NCBI RefSeq assembly: GCF_018309085.1
Contig: NZ_CP070502.1
Coordinates: 2,723,001-2,787,000 of the forward strand
Length of the DNA: 64,000 nucleotides
Origin: Sporosarcina sp. Marseille-Q4063
GTDB taxonomy: Bacteria > Bacillota > Bacilli > Bacillales_A > Planococcaceae
Direction of reading: 5' to 3'
Shown: positions 45,748 through 54,916 of the stretch, in pieces
Layout of the letters: every line of letters starts with the position of its first letter
Position numbering within the stretch: the first letter of the stretch is position 1
Made by a program: the position numbers and the translations under genes
Notes under the pieces: generated by a model
What the model was told of the DNA's origin: nothing
Database searches by the model: none
The model's input: only the letters and a program-made list of their open reading frames with translations

Positions 45748-46487
45748 TACATTGAAACCTCCAAACCATCTAGCATGAGTTCGCGTTGGTATGCCTTTGC
45801 CATATTGTCTCGCTGAAACACTTTATTGACAGGACCCGCGTCTATTAGTTCTTTATTTATCAAAACAAGTTCATCAAAATAGCTTTTCACTTTCGATAAG
45901 TCATGATGTACGACGAAAACGATTTTTCCAGCTTTCCTCAATTGGCGTAAAATATCGATGATGACTTCTTCGCTCGATACGTCGATCCCCACAAACGGCT
46001 CGTCGAGGAAGAAATAATCTGCCTTCTGCGCCAGCGCTCTTGCGAGGAACACCCGTTGTTGCTGCCCACCTGACAACTCGCCAATTTGACGCTTGGCGAA
46101 TTCCTCCATTCCTACTTGCCTCAAGCATTCCATCGACCACTCTTTATCCTCTTTTTTCGGTCGGCGAAACAAGCCGGTTTTCGGATACGTCCCAAGCAGC
46201 ACCGTATCTTTCACGATGATTGGGAAATTCCAGTCAATATTGGATCGTTGTGGAACATAAGCAATTTGCTTACGCATTTCATCTATTGAATGCGTTCCAA
46301 GTCGTACATCACCTTGGTCTCGGGGGATTAATCCGAGCATCGCTTGAAGTAATGATGACTTTCCCGCGCCGTTTGGTCCAAGCACGCCAATCAAACTTCC
46401 TGGCTCAAACGAGAATGATACGTCTTTTACTACCTCATTGTCGTCGTATGAAACACTTATGTTATTTACTGTTATCGGATCAATCAT
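45747..46487 (-). CDS. Metal ABC transporter ATP-binding protein (MntB-like)
   Basis: A 246-residue ABC ATPase: Walker A GPNGAGKSS, signature LSGGQQQRV, Walker B YFFLDEP and the switch His in VVHHDLS. AAGGAGG precedes ATG 46487; the frame open to 46610 overlaps the promoter. It is the first gene of the metal importer operon, and three similar 19-base boxes lie within 170 bases upstream. Confidence 0.93.
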   Translation of the reverse strand: MIDPITVNNISVSYDDNEVVKDVSFSFEPGSLIGVLGPNGAGKSSLLQAMLGLIPRDQGDVRLGTHSIDEMRKQIAYVPQRSNIDWNFPIIVKDTVLLGTYPKTGLFRRPKKEDKEWSMECLRQVGMEEFAKRQIGELSGGQQQRVFLARALAQKADYFFLDEPFVGIDVSSEEVIIDILRQLRKAGKIVFVVHHDLSKVKSYFDELVLINKELIDAGPVNKVFQRDNMAKAYQRELMLDGLEVSM

Positions 46488-46523
46488 GCAATTTGCCTCC
46501 TTGTTGATTTGTATATAAAACAA

Positions 46524-46655
46524 AAGTTTCCCTCGTGCAACTTTTTGGGCGAAGTCGTGCTTTCCAAAAAGAATGTTAGGGGGTGTTAATAATAAGTTTC
46601 CCGAGCGCAACTTCTATAATATAGAGTATATAATAAAAGTTTCCCTCGTGCAACA
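46524..46655. repeat. Three 19-base boxes upstream of the metal importer (MntR-like?)
   Basis: Copies at 46524-46542, 46594-46612 and 46637-46655. On the minus strand each reads TTGCxCxxGGGAAACTT; copies one and three are almost identical and the middle one has three changes. The TTGC...GGAAACT plan resembles the Bacillus MntR box (TTTGCCTTAAGGAAACT), which would fit a manganese importer, but the units could also be one of the short-repeat arrays seen elsewhere in this window. Confidence 0.5.
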
Positions 46656-46865
46656 CTTTTCTTTATAAGTATACTATTGCTAATTTCCATCTATCGTTGG
46701 GCAATTGGTTAGTAGAGGCTTGAACATTTCTGATTCGCAAGTATTTGACGAGTTTGTAACCGTAGCTTTACTATTAAATTCATATATACTTTAGTCAAAC
46801 GACTAATAGCAAGCCTCAAACGATCAAACACCACAAAATTCATTCAAAAAAGGGAGAAGAATGAT

Positions 46866-47567
46866 ATGAAAGAACGCATTCTAATAATCGAAGATGAGGA
46901 AAATATTGCACGTGTTCTGCAGTTAGAACTTGAATTTGAAGGCTATGAAATAGATGTTGCCTATACTGGTCCAGATGGACTGATTAAATACCGCGAACAG
47001 GACTGGAATTTAATTTTACTCGATTTGATGCTTCCGGGTCTGAATGGACTCGATGTATTACGAAGAATTAGAGCGACAGAAGCGAATACACCTGTTATTT
47101 TATTGACAGCGAAAGATGATGTTGAAGACAAAGTAGCGGGGCTCGATCTTGGCGCGAATGACTATGTGACGAAACCATTTGAAATTGAGGAACTCCTCGC
47201 GAGAATTCGTACGGCGCTTCGATTTTCGCAACCGAGCCAATCGCAGCCCGTGGAAGACGAATATTTACATGAATTCGCTGGGCTGTCGATGCATGAACAA
47301 ACCCGTGAAGTAAAACGGAACGACCGCTTAATTGAATTAACGCCGCGCGAGTATGATCTTCTTCTTCATTTACTCAAACACCCAAATCAAGTCCTATCGC
47401 GTGAGCAGTTATTAAATGCTGTCTGGGGATATGATTATTTTGGCGATACGAATGTCGTCGATGTATACATTCGGTATGTCCGGAAGAAAATTGAAACAGA
47501 AGGGGAGAGTACCTTAATTCAAACTGTGCGCGGCGTCGGATATGTATTGAAGGAGCAACCCACATGA
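46866..47567 (+). CDS. OmpR-family response regulator (ArlR/CsrR-like)
   Basis: A 233-residue regulator with receiver acidic pocket EDEE, phospho-acceptor Asp in LLDLMLPG near residue 53, Lys in VTKPFEIEE and an OmpR winged helix ending RGVGYVL. AAAGGGAG precedes ATG 46866. It overlaps the kinase gene by four bases (ATGA). Two PepSY genes follow the kinase and are probable regulon members or signal partners. Confidence 0.92.
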   Translation: MKERILIIEDEENIARVLQLELEFEGYEIDVAYTGPDGLIKYREQDWNLILLDLMLPGLNGLDVLRRIRATEANTPVILLTAKDDVEDKVAGLDLGANDYVTKPFEIEELLARIRTALRFSQPSQSQPVEDEYLHEFAGLSMHEQTREVKRNDRLIELTPREYDLLLHLLKHPNQVLSREQLLNAVWGYDYFGDTNVVDVYIRYVRKKIETEGESTLIQTVRGVGYVLKEQPT

Positions 47568-48925
47568 AGTTGAAAACGAAAATACATCTATTTTCTACAC
47601 TCCTCATGCTCGTAATCCTATCCCTCACGAATATAGGGATCTATTTCGTATTTGAAAAAATGGCTTATGACACGGAATACAACCAACTCCAACTCAGGTC
47701 AAACGAGATTACAAAGTCCTTCAGTAAGGTAAATGAAAAAACGGATATAAATACAGTAATCGGCGCCTATATGCCGCCCAATGGAGCAATCCGTGTTTAT
47801 GATGCTGCGGGTAAAGAGATTAAAGGATTAAATACTGTTGGCGAAATAAAAAACTATAAACCTCAATTTAAACAAGATGCCGACTATTCAATTGAGAAAT
47901 TTGAAGGGATTCCGGTGCTATCAATACGAACGCCTGTCATTTGGACAAATGGCGAAGTAGTTGAGCTCCAAATGATTCAACAACTTGTTGATGTGAAGGG
48001 AAGTTTGAGAACGCTCACCTTAATTCTGCTGGGCGTTACATTCATCGCAATGATTCCCATTATCATATCGAGTATCGCACTCAGTAGAATTATAACGCAT
48101 CCCATCGAAAAGCTTATTGAAACGATGTCTCAAAGTAGAAAAGCCGGCACGTATGAAAAAATCAATATCCCATCGAATGGAAATGACGAAATGGGGAAAA
48201 TGGCGACAACATTCAACGATTTGATGGATCAACTAGAGACAAACTATAATCAGCAAGAACAATTCGTATCAAATGCCTCCCATGAATTAAGAACGCCGTT
48301 AACCGTCATTGAAAGTTATGCGCGCCTATTAACGAGACGAGGATTCGATAATCGGGACGTTGCAGAGGAAGCAGTTGGCGCTATTCTTGGTGAATCAATT
48401 CGCATGAAAGAAATGATCGAGCAGCTATTGCAATTAGCAAGAAATCACGAACAAATGAAATTTGATTTTGCTGAGACGGATATTTATGAGCAAGTTGAAA
48501 AGACGTTACAACCGATGCGGCAAGCGTATTCGCGGGAGTTTTTATTGGAAGGGGTAAGTCCGGCAATGGCCAATACGGACGGGGAAAAACTTCGTCAACT
48601 TTTGTTTATCTTGCTCGATAATGCTAGAAAGTATAGCGATGACGTAGTTAAAACAATTATCGAAGAAAGTGACGAGGGTTTTACGATCTCCGTTATTGAT
48701 TATGGAAATGGAATCCCTAAAGATGCACTGCCGAATCTATTCAATCGTTTTTACCGTGTTGATGAGGATCGCAGTCGAAAAACAGGCGGTACCGGACTTG
48801 GACTTGCGATTGCGAAAGATCTAGCCGACGGGCTCGGTGCCGGGTTAAAAGTGGAAAGTATTTATGGAATGGGGACGACAATAAGAATTTTTGTTCCAAA
48901 AGTGAGAATTCTCACCGAGTTTTAA
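47564..48925 (+). CDS. Sensor histidine kinase (ArlS-like)
   Basis: A 453-residue classical kinase: membrane helices near residues 9-30 and 148-170 enclosing an outer domain, a HAMP region, the H-box FVSNASHELRTPLTVIES near residue 237, and an ATPase domain (LDNARKYSDD, DYGNGIP, GGTGLGLAIAKD). It pairs with the regulator at 46866. Architecture matches ArlS/CssS-type kinases; the signal is unknown. Confidence 0.92.
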   Translation: MKLKTKIHLFSTLLMLVILSLTNIGIYFVFEKMAYDTEYNQLQLRSNEITKSFSKVNEKTDINTVIGAYMPPNGAIRVYDAAGKEIKGLNTVGEIKNYKPQFKQDADYSIEKFEGIPVLSIRTPVIWTNGEVVELQMIQQLVDVKGSLRTLTLILLGVTFIAMIPIIISSIALSRIITHPIEKLIETMSQSRKAGTYEKINIPSNGNDEMGKMATTFNDLMDQLETNYNQQEQFVSNASHELRTPLTVIESYARLLTRRGFDNRDVAEEAVGAILGESIRMKEMIEQLLQLARNHEQMKFDFAETDIYEQVEKTLQPMRQAYSREFLLEGVSPAMANTDGEKLRQLLFILLDNARKYSDDVVKTIIEESDEGFTISVIDYGNGIPKDALPNLFNRFYRVDEDRSRKTGGTGLGLAIAKDLADGLGAGLKVESIYGMGTTIRIFVPKVRILTEF

Positions 48926-48963
48926 TAATCGGCGCGTAAGATGGAGATAAGGAGGCGAAAATA

Positions 48964-49671
48964 ATGAAGAACTTGCGAAAGCCATGGGCACTCCCACTTA
49001 TCTTTACGATTATCATTTTAGTTGCGGGTGGATTCTTTATAGGGAGTTTAATGACGAAAAAAACACCATTATCCAGTGAAGAAATCCAGGATCAACTTGA
49101 AACTATATACGACGGAAAAGTCGAGAAATTAACCCTTGAAAAAGGTGTTTATCTTGCGGAAATTACGCGTACCGACGCACTTTATTCAGCTGAAGTTGAT
49201 GCTGTGAGCGGTAAAGTATTGGTGCTTAACCAGTTAAGTAAAGTTGAAGAGGCGAAACCTCAAATTCTTTCCGAAAAAGGTGTGCGCGAGGAAATTGCGA
49301 AAAAATATACTGGTGAAATTGAACGTCTTTCATTGAATGAAAACAAAGAGCAACCAGTTTATAACGCGGAAGTTGTTAAGGAAAAGGCGCTTGTAGAACT
49401 TCAAGTTAATGCAATTACGGGTGAAATAATTTCTGAGAAGAAGATAGAAACGACAACAGAAGATGTGCTTATTACAAGAGACGAAGCGATAAAAATTGCG
49501 CTCGGTCAGTTGAAAGGCGAAGTTGAGTACGCCGTCTTCAAAGAAACAGATGACGGCGGGTACTATTTAGTCGAAATTGAACAAGATAATGAAGACACAG
49601 ATGATATTGAAGCCATATTTCATATCCATGCCATCACAGGAAAAACCTTATTCGTTGAGTGGGATGATTAA
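48964..49671 (+). CDS. Membrane-anchored PepSY-domain protein
   Basis: A 235-residue protein with an N-terminal membrane helix (residues 10-29) and an outer part with two or three PepSY-like units (ARTDALYSAEVDAVSGKV-like, VELQVNAITGEIISEKK, IFHIHAITGKTLF). AAGGAGG precedes ATG 48964, 38 bases after the kinase gene. PepSY domains often inhibit proteases or modulate two-component kinases; position suggests a link with the preceding pair. Confidence 0.8.
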   Translation: MKNLRKPWALPLIFTIIILVAGGFFIGSLMTKKTPLSSEEIQDQLETIYDGKVEKLTLEKGVYLAEITRTDALYSAEVDAVSGKVLVLNQLSKVEEAKPQILSEKGVREEIAKKYTGEIERLSLNENKEQPVYNAEVVKEKALVELQVNAITGEIISEKKIETTTEDVLITRDEAIKIALGQLKGEVEYAVFKETDDGGYYLVEIEQDNEDTDDIEAIFHIHAITGKTLFVEWDD

Positions 49672-49758
49672 TTTCTCATCAAACTCTAATAATCCTCACA
49701 AGATGCTCTCATCTTCGACGGGTAATATGAAGGTAAGATCAAAAGGAGGAAGATAAAG

Positions 49759-50355
49759 ATGAAAAAATGGATGGCAATTCCGGCATTGGCTGGGGCAGTG
49801 GTAATAGGCGGCGTGGCAATGGTCGCAAATGCTGATAAAAGTGATAACCAATCAACAGGTGTTTTAGCAGTAGAAGCTGCAGGTAATGAAGACAAGGCAA
49901 AATTAACAGTAGAAGAAGTAGAAGCGAAAGCGATTGAAACTGTCGATGGAACTGTAACTGAGATTGACTTTGATTCATCAGACAATGAGTATGAAGTTGA
50001 AGTGGAGAGCGGATCAGTTACTTATGAGTTGGACATTAACGCCACATCTGGTGAAGTCATTAAAAAAGAGAGAGATGACATGAAGTTAGCTGTTGTGAAA
50101 TCAGATAAAAAAGCGGCTCCAAAAGCAACTCAAAAAGCAACTACAAAAAACAAGAACTATATTACCGCTAAAGAAGCAATCGCGATTGCATTAAAACATT
50201 CACCAGGTACTGTAAAAGAAGTTGAATTGGATGACGACGACAAACGTGCACACTTCGAAATTGAAATTGAAGACGGTAAATATGAATACGAATATGAAAT
50301 CGACGCTATCACGGGTGAAATTCTAGACTTTGAAAAAGACCGTGATGATGATTGA
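49759..50355 (+). CDS. Secreted PepSY-domain protein
   Basis: A 198-residue acidic protein with a signal peptide (KKWMAIPALAGAVVIGGVAMVANA, cleavage probably after residue 25) and two PepSY domains (TVTEIDFDSSDNEYEVEV...DINATSGEVIKKE and the C-terminal DAITGEILDFEK) joined by a Lys/Ala/Thr-rich linker near residues 112-132. AAAGGAGG precedes ATG 49759. Likely an outer-face partner of the neighbouring PepSY protein and kinase. Confidence 0.83.
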   Translation: MKKWMAIPALAGAVVIGGVAMVANADKSDNQSTGVLAVEAAGNEDKAKLTVEEVEAKAIETVDGTVTEIDFDSSDNEYEVEVESGSVTYELDINATSGEVIKKERDDMKLAVVKSDKKAAPKATQKATTKNKNYITAKEAIAIALKHSPGTVKEVELDDDDKRAHFEIEIEDGKYEYEYEIDAITGEILDFEKDRDDD

Positions 50356-50357
50356 GG

Positions 50358-50390
50358 AAAAGGGCCGCTATTAAGCGCCCTTTTTTATTT
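50358..50390. terminator. Terminator between the PepSY and YhfI-like genes
   Basis: GGGC(C)GC pairs with GC(G)CCC around TATTAA, then T6. Confidence 0.75.
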
Positions 50391-51124
50391 TATGCAGTAT
50401 AAAGCTTACCAACTTCAGCAATTTCAGCATCTCCGTCAAAATTACTAACAGCGGCATCAAGAATTTCTTTGATGTTTCCATGTAACGGGAGATGTGTTAA
50501 AAGAAGTCGTTTGACCCCCGCTAACTGCGCTAGCTTTCCCGCTTCACTTCCGCCCATATGGCCCGGCGCGACACCGATATGTTCCTCGTATAAATTCGCC
50601 TCACTAATTAACAAATCTGCTCCTTTTGAAAAATCGACAAGTTCATCGCGCCATTCAGTGTCAGCAGTTAACACAACTGAACGATCGCCAACCGTGAATT
50701 TCATAGCAAGACAATAAACAGGATGATCTGTTCGGCAAAAAGTCACGGTAAAAGGACCGATTTGCGTGGTATTATTCTCATAAATTTCAATCCCGATCGT
50801 GCGTCCTTTATAGGATAATTTTTCGAAGTTGTCGTCGTCTTGATCATGCCCATAAATCGGTAAAACCGGAGATGGATTGTTTAAATAGTATTGAATCAGT
50901 CGGCTATATTGAAGACTGCCTAAATCAGCAATGTGATCTGCATGGTAATGACTAATCACAACGGCATCTATTTTCTCCAAGGGCAAAAAGTTTTGTAAAG
51001 AGGCAAGAACACCGCTTCCGCAATCGACCAAACAATGAAATCCTTCATGTTCGATCAAAAATGAAGACGTCGCCTCATTCGCTTTTGGATAACCGCCCCA
51101 AATACCTACTGGAATAACTTTCAT
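50390..51124 (-). CDS. MBL-fold metallo-hydrolase (YhfI-like)
   Basis: A 244-residue metallo-beta-lactamase fold protein of the RNase Z-related branch: SHYHADHIADL carries the main metal site, with later ligands in CRTDHPVYC, LTADTEW and LLTHLPLHG. Length and the GIWGGYPKANEATSSFLIEH start resemble Bacillus YhfI, a hydrolase of unknown or phosphodiesterase-like function. GGAGG precedes ATG 51124. Substrate not predicted. Confidence 0.88.
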   Translation of the reverse strand: MKVIPVGIWGGYPKANEATSSFLIEHEGFHCLVDCGSGVLASLQNFLPLEKIDAVVISHYHADHIADLGSLQYSRLIQYYLNNPSPVLPIYGHDQDDDNFEKLSYKGRTIGIEIYENNTTQIGPFTVTFCRTDHPVYCLAMKFTVGDRSVVLTADTEWRDELVDFSKGADLLISEANLYEEHIGVAPGHMGGSEAGKLAQLAGVKRLLLTHLPLHGNIKEILDAAVSNFDGDAEIAEVGKLYTA

Positions 51125-51344
51125 CCTAGAACCTCCATTCAAAATTACAAACCTTGTAGTGAGTGTATCTTGAAATGACCTTTTTGAAAAGCGCGAAGGT
51201 GAAGACAGTTCATCATAGTTAGTCTTATCGTTTAGCTATTTAAGTCTAAATACAATTCTTATATACTGAATCATATTAATAAAAAGAAACGCTTCATTTT
51301 CTGAATTTTTGATAATGAATCGCTGAGTGGAAGGAGTATTACAA

Positions 51345-52877
51345 TTGAAAACAAAGAAGACAAGTCTCTTTCAAAGGTTTTTGAATATGGTAGAGACAAC
51401 AGGGAACAGGCTGCCGCATCCGGTAACATTATTCGCGGTTTTAGCTTTATTAGTTTTAATTGTGTCATGGATTGTTTCGTCATTTGGCGTTAGCGTTGAG
51501 CATCCCGGAAAAGCCGGTGAAATGATTACCGTTAAAAACTTGCTAAGTGCTGAAGGTATTGAATATATATTTACACAAATGACTGCGAACTTTGTTGGCT
51601 TCGCGCCACTAGGTGTAGTACTCGTCACGATGTTGGGGATTGGGTTAGCGGAAGGATCCGGCTTAATCAGTGCAGTCTTGCGCGGATTTGTTTTATCTGT
51701 CCCACAACGACTGATTACACTAGGACTTGTATTTGCAGGTGTCATGTCCAGTGTTGCTTCTGACGCAGGATATGTTGTCTTGCCGCCTTTGGGAGCTGTT
51801 ATATTTGCAGCGATTGGCAGACATCCACTCGCAGGACTTGCTGCAGCATTCGCTGGAGTTTCGGGCGGATTTAGTGCGAACTTATTCCTTTCTGGAACCG
51901 ATGCGCTACTTGGAGAATTAACCATTGCAGCAGCGGCCATTATCGACCCTACTTACGCTGAAAACATGAATATTGCCATGAACTATTATTTCATCGCAGC
52001 ATCCGTACTCGTTTTAACAGTTGTCGGCGCATGGGTTACAGAAAAAATCGTAGAACCGCGCCTTGGCGAATACACAGGTGAGTTCCGCGAGAAATTAGAG
52101 AAATTGAAACCGATTGAGAAAAAAGGTTTGACATGGGCAGGACTGTCTATTGTCGTTGCCGGTATTCTTGTTTCATTATTGATCTTGCCTTCATGGGGAC
52201 CGCTTCGCGGAGTAGAAGGGGATATGCCGATTATTCGATCGCCATTTATGAGCTCTTTAGTGCCAATTATTGCAATTCTTTTCTTTGTGCCAGGACTGAT
52301 ATATGGAAAAGTGACGAAAGGCATTCGTGACGACAAGGACGTTGCCGCGATGATGTCAGCTACAATGGCATCAATGGGAATGTTTATCGTTCTTTCATTC
52401 ACAGCAGGACAGTTCGTCGCATTTTTCTCAGAATCAAATATGGGCCTTGTTATTGGTGTGTACGGCGCGCAATTCTTAGATAGCATCAACTTAACAGGTA
52501 TCCCGCTTATCTTGATGTTCATTTTAATTTCTGCGTTTATTAATTTATTCATCGGAAGTGCATCTGCAAAATGGGCAATGATGGCACCCGTATTCGTACC
52601 AATCATGATGCAACTCGGCTATTCACCAGAATTAACACAAATGGCTTACCGTGTCGCGGATTCTGCAACGAATATCATTTCGCCATTAATGACTTATTTC
52701 GCAATTATTATCGCATTTGCACAAAAGTATGATCGTAAAATGGGTATCGGAACACTTATTTCCGTTATGTTCCCATACAGTATGTTTTTCCTTCTATTCT
52801 GGACGCTTACGCTTGTCGTTTGGATGTTGTTCGGAATCGACCTTGGACCAGGTTCAGGGATTTACTATAATAAATAA
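51345..52877 (+). CDS. AbgT-family transporter
   Basis: A 510-residue membrane protein with about eleven helices of the AbgT family (p-aminobenzoyl-glutamate uptake or sulfonamide efflux). Family stretches include GNRLPHPVTLF near the N-terminus, AFAGVSGGFSANLFLSGTDALL and NLFIGSASAKWAMMAPVFVPIMMQLG. The start is TTG 51345 eight bases after GGAAGGAG; an in-frame GTG 51327 lies before that site. Actual substrate is open. Confidence 0.92.
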   Translation: MKTKKTSLFQRFLNMVETTGNRLPHPVTLFAVLALLVLIVSWIVSSFGVSVEHPGKAGEMITVKNLLSAEGIEYIFTQMTANFVGFAPLGVVLVTMLGIGLAEGSGLISAVLRGFVLSVPQRLITLGLVFAGVMSSVASDAGYVVLPPLGAVIFAAIGRHPLAGLAAAFAGVSGGFSANLFLSGTDALLGELTIAAAAIIDPTYAENMNIAMNYYFIAASVLVLTVVGAWVTEKIVEPRLGEYTGEFREKLEKLKPIEKKGLTWAGLSIVVAGILVSLLILPSWGPLRGVEGDMPIIRSPFMSSLVPIIAILFFVPGLIYGKVTKGIRDDKDVAAMMSATMASMGMFIVLSFTAGQFVAFFSESNMGLVIGVYGAQFLDSINLTGIPLILMFILISAFINLFIGSASAKWAMMAPVFVPIMMQLGYSPELTQMAYRVADSATNIISPLMTYFAIIIAFAQKYDRKMGIGTLISVMFPYSMFFLLFWTLTLVVWMLFGIDLGPGSGIYYNK

Positions 52878-52887
52878 GTTCTAATTT

Positions 52888-52923
52888 ACCGCCTTGAATG
52901 ATAGTCATTCAAGGCGGTTTTTT
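52888..52923 (+). terminator. Terminator of the AbgT gene
   Basis: A perfect 13-bp stem ACCGCCTTGAATG around ATAGT with T6. Confidence 0.9.
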
Positions 52924-52978
52924 CAATCAATTCTCCAATGATTCCTTCTGCTATCGTTTAGATAGAAGCAATCGTGTG

Positions 52979-53270
52979 ATTCAATATATTAAACGTAAGG
53001 AATCTGGTTCAATATATTAAACATGAGGATACATAATAAATGCGTGTAGTTCAATATATTAAAAAAGAGATACATATTAAAATCATGTGGATCAATATAT
53101 TAAACGTAAGGAATTTAGTTCAATTTATTAAACGCGGCGATACATAATAAATGCATATAGTTCAGTATATTAAACAAAAATCCTGTGGTTTAATATATTA
53201 AACATGGAAAAACATGTTTAATGCGTCTAGTTCAAGATATTAAACATGAGAAAAGTTCAATATATTAAAC
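52979..53270. repeat. Nine-copy palindromic repeat array GTTCAATATATTAAAC
   Basis: Copies start near 52979, 53007, 53049, 53090, 53118, 53160, 53188, 53230 and 53255. The unit is close to the perfect 16-bp palindrome GTTTAATATATTAAAC (exact at 53188). Distances are 28, 42, 41, 28, 42, 28, 42 and 25 bases, and a higher-order 111-base period is visible (52979/53090, 53007/53118, 53049/53160). The array ends just before the promoter region of an XRE-TPR regulator. Confidence 0.9.
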
Positions 53271-53342
53271 AAGATAATTTTGTTAATTAGAAATATTAAA
53301 AATGCTATACTATTAGCAAGAGGATATCTGAGGGGGGAGTGC

Positions 53343-54617
53343 ATGAAGCATGTCGGGGAAAACATTAAGCGAATTCGAACAGAGAAAAAAATGACGATTT
53401 CGGACTTGGCAAATGAACACGTCTCGCGGGGTATGATTAGTTTAATTGAAAATGGAAAAACTCGGCCTTCAATTGAACGATTGCATCATATTGCGGTTCA
53501 GTTAAATGTTGAGATAGCTGAACTTGTTGAAAAGATATCAAAAGAAGTGCTACGAAGGAAAATCACTGAAGCCATAGAGTTATTTAATAATGATGAAGTA
53601 GCTGCAGTGATTACCCTACTAAAACCAGTGCTTACGAAAATGGGTAAAAGCTATGAAGCGGCTCGTGTTTATGAACTATATGCGAAGGCTTTATACTATT
53701 CATACGTTCATTCCAATGTGGAATACTTAAAAACCGAAGACGAAAACTGGGAATTGTATGCTAACAAAGCGATTGTTTTATACATGGACTTACAAATGGA
53801 ATGGCGTGTCGTTAGGGTATGGGCGTTTCTGGCGAAAATTGAATACGAACATGCCAACTATAGGGAAACAATTCAGATTCTCGACAAGGGGATCGATAAA
53901 TTAATAATTGAAGATAGTTTGGAAACGAAAGCGATATATATCGAGCTACTGACCGGGAAAGTTTGGTCGTATACAGCACAGGATGATATGAATGTAGCCC
54001 ATGAATTGCTAGATACAGCAATTGAATTTTCCCGAAAGAGTCTTATTCTCACAGATTACTATGGGTTGTTGAATATAAAGACCTGGCTTCTTTATGATAC
54101 ACATCATTATGAAGAAGCACGAAAATATGTTGCCGAAGCAAGATCATTTATTAATTTAATGCAAGATGAGTATTTATTCATTGAACATGAATTGGCGAAA
54201 GTTTTATTCGAAGAGTTTTTTGAGAATAAGTTTGAACATGCGATTGAAATGGCAGATGAATGTGAACGCTATCTAATCAGCAAATCATCTTTAAATGAAG
54301 CCGAAAAAGAGAGCTTACTAGTTTTTGCAAGGGATTTGAAAGCGCGAAGTATAACGAGATTAGGACGCTATGAAGAAGCGCTTGATTTATTTAATTCGAA
54401 TATAATCGAAGTAAATGAATTCATGGAAATGTCCCCATTAGACGTAGCGATTAGGGAAATAACAAAAAGTTACAAAGCAATCTGCTTTTTTCAACTAGGA
54501 GATGTTTTAAAGGCTAGAAAGTTGGCAGGATATGCCGTCGAAAAACTTCGGGGAATGCCGTATTCGTCATACTTTCAATTTGCTCGTGAAGTGTTGGCAT
54601 ATGTGTCCAAAGATTAG
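53343..54617 (+). CDS. XRE-family regulator with TPR repeats (RRNPP-like)
   Basis: A 424-residue protein with an N-terminal helix-turn-helix (MKHVGENIKRIRTEKKMTISDLANEHVSRGMISLIENG, residues 1-38 and onward to 62) and an all-helical TPR-like remainder, the plan of PlcR/Rgg-type regulators that often respond to peptides. GAGGGGGGAG precedes ATG 53343. A -10-like TATACT at 53306-53311 lies between it and the palindromic array. No small pheromone gene is visible next to it. Confidence 0.85.
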   Translation: MKHVGENIKRIRTEKKMTISDLANEHVSRGMISLIENGKTRPSIERLHHIAVQLNVEIAELVEKISKEVLRRKITEAIELFNNDEVAAVITLLKPVLTKMGKSYEAARVYELYAKALYYSYVHSNVEYLKTEDENWELYANKAIVLYMDLQMEWRVVRVWAFLAKIEYEHANYRETIQILDKGIDKLIIEDSLETKAIYIELLTGKVWSYTAQDDMNVAHELLDTAIEFSRKSLILTDYYGLLNIKTWLLYDTHHYEEARKYVAEARSFINLMQDEYLFIEHELAKVLFEEFFENKFEHAIEMADECERYLISKSSLNEAEKESLLVFARDLKARSITRLGRYEEALDLFNSNIIEVNEFMEMSPLDVAIREITKSYKAICFFQLGDVLKARKLAGYAVEKLRGMPYSSYFQFAREVLAYVSKD

Positions 54618-54723
54618 TTGAATTCTTAGTCGATTTGCTGTTAGAAATATTAGTATTCAAAATACACTTGACATTCTGTGAATGCATGTGTAAAGTGTTA
54701 CCTAATAACTAAATAGTGAAACT

Positions 54724-54823
54724 TTCTTATCCAGAGAGGTGGAGGGACTGGCCCTTTGAAGCCTCAGCAACAGACATTTATGTACTGTGCTAATTCCAGT
54801 AGCGCAAGCTTGGAGATGAGAAG
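54724..54823 (+). promoter_or_regulatory. SAM-I riboswitch (S box)
   Basis: CTTATCCAGAGAGG, GGAGGGACTGGCCC, TTGAAGCCTCAGCAAC, GTGCTAATTCCAG and the closing GAGATGAGAAG are the conserved S-box blocks in the right order. It should end transcription of the methyltransferase gene when S-adenosylmethionine is plentiful. Confidence 0.96.
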
Positions 54824-54844
54824 AGTGAACAGCGTTAAAATGCC

Positions 54845-54878
54845 AACCTCTTCTTATTCAATGAAGAGGTTTTTCTTA
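54845..54878 (+). terminator. S-box expression-platform terminator
   Basis: AACCTCTTC pairs with GAAGAGGTT followed by a T-rich tail, 22 bases after the aptamer. Confidence 0.85.
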
Positions 54879-54916
54879 TTCTAGTTATAATATAATCGGA
54901 AAGAAGGAATGGCAAA

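Noticed and set aside
51371..52606. Minus-strand frames of 189 and 206 codons inside the AbgT gene
   Set aside because: They are antisense shadows of a conserved transporter gene and lack start signals.
52979..53270. Repeat array as a possible CRISPR
   Set aside because: Units are 16 bases with imperfect copies, spacers are 9-26 bases and partly duplicated, and there are no cas genes nearby.
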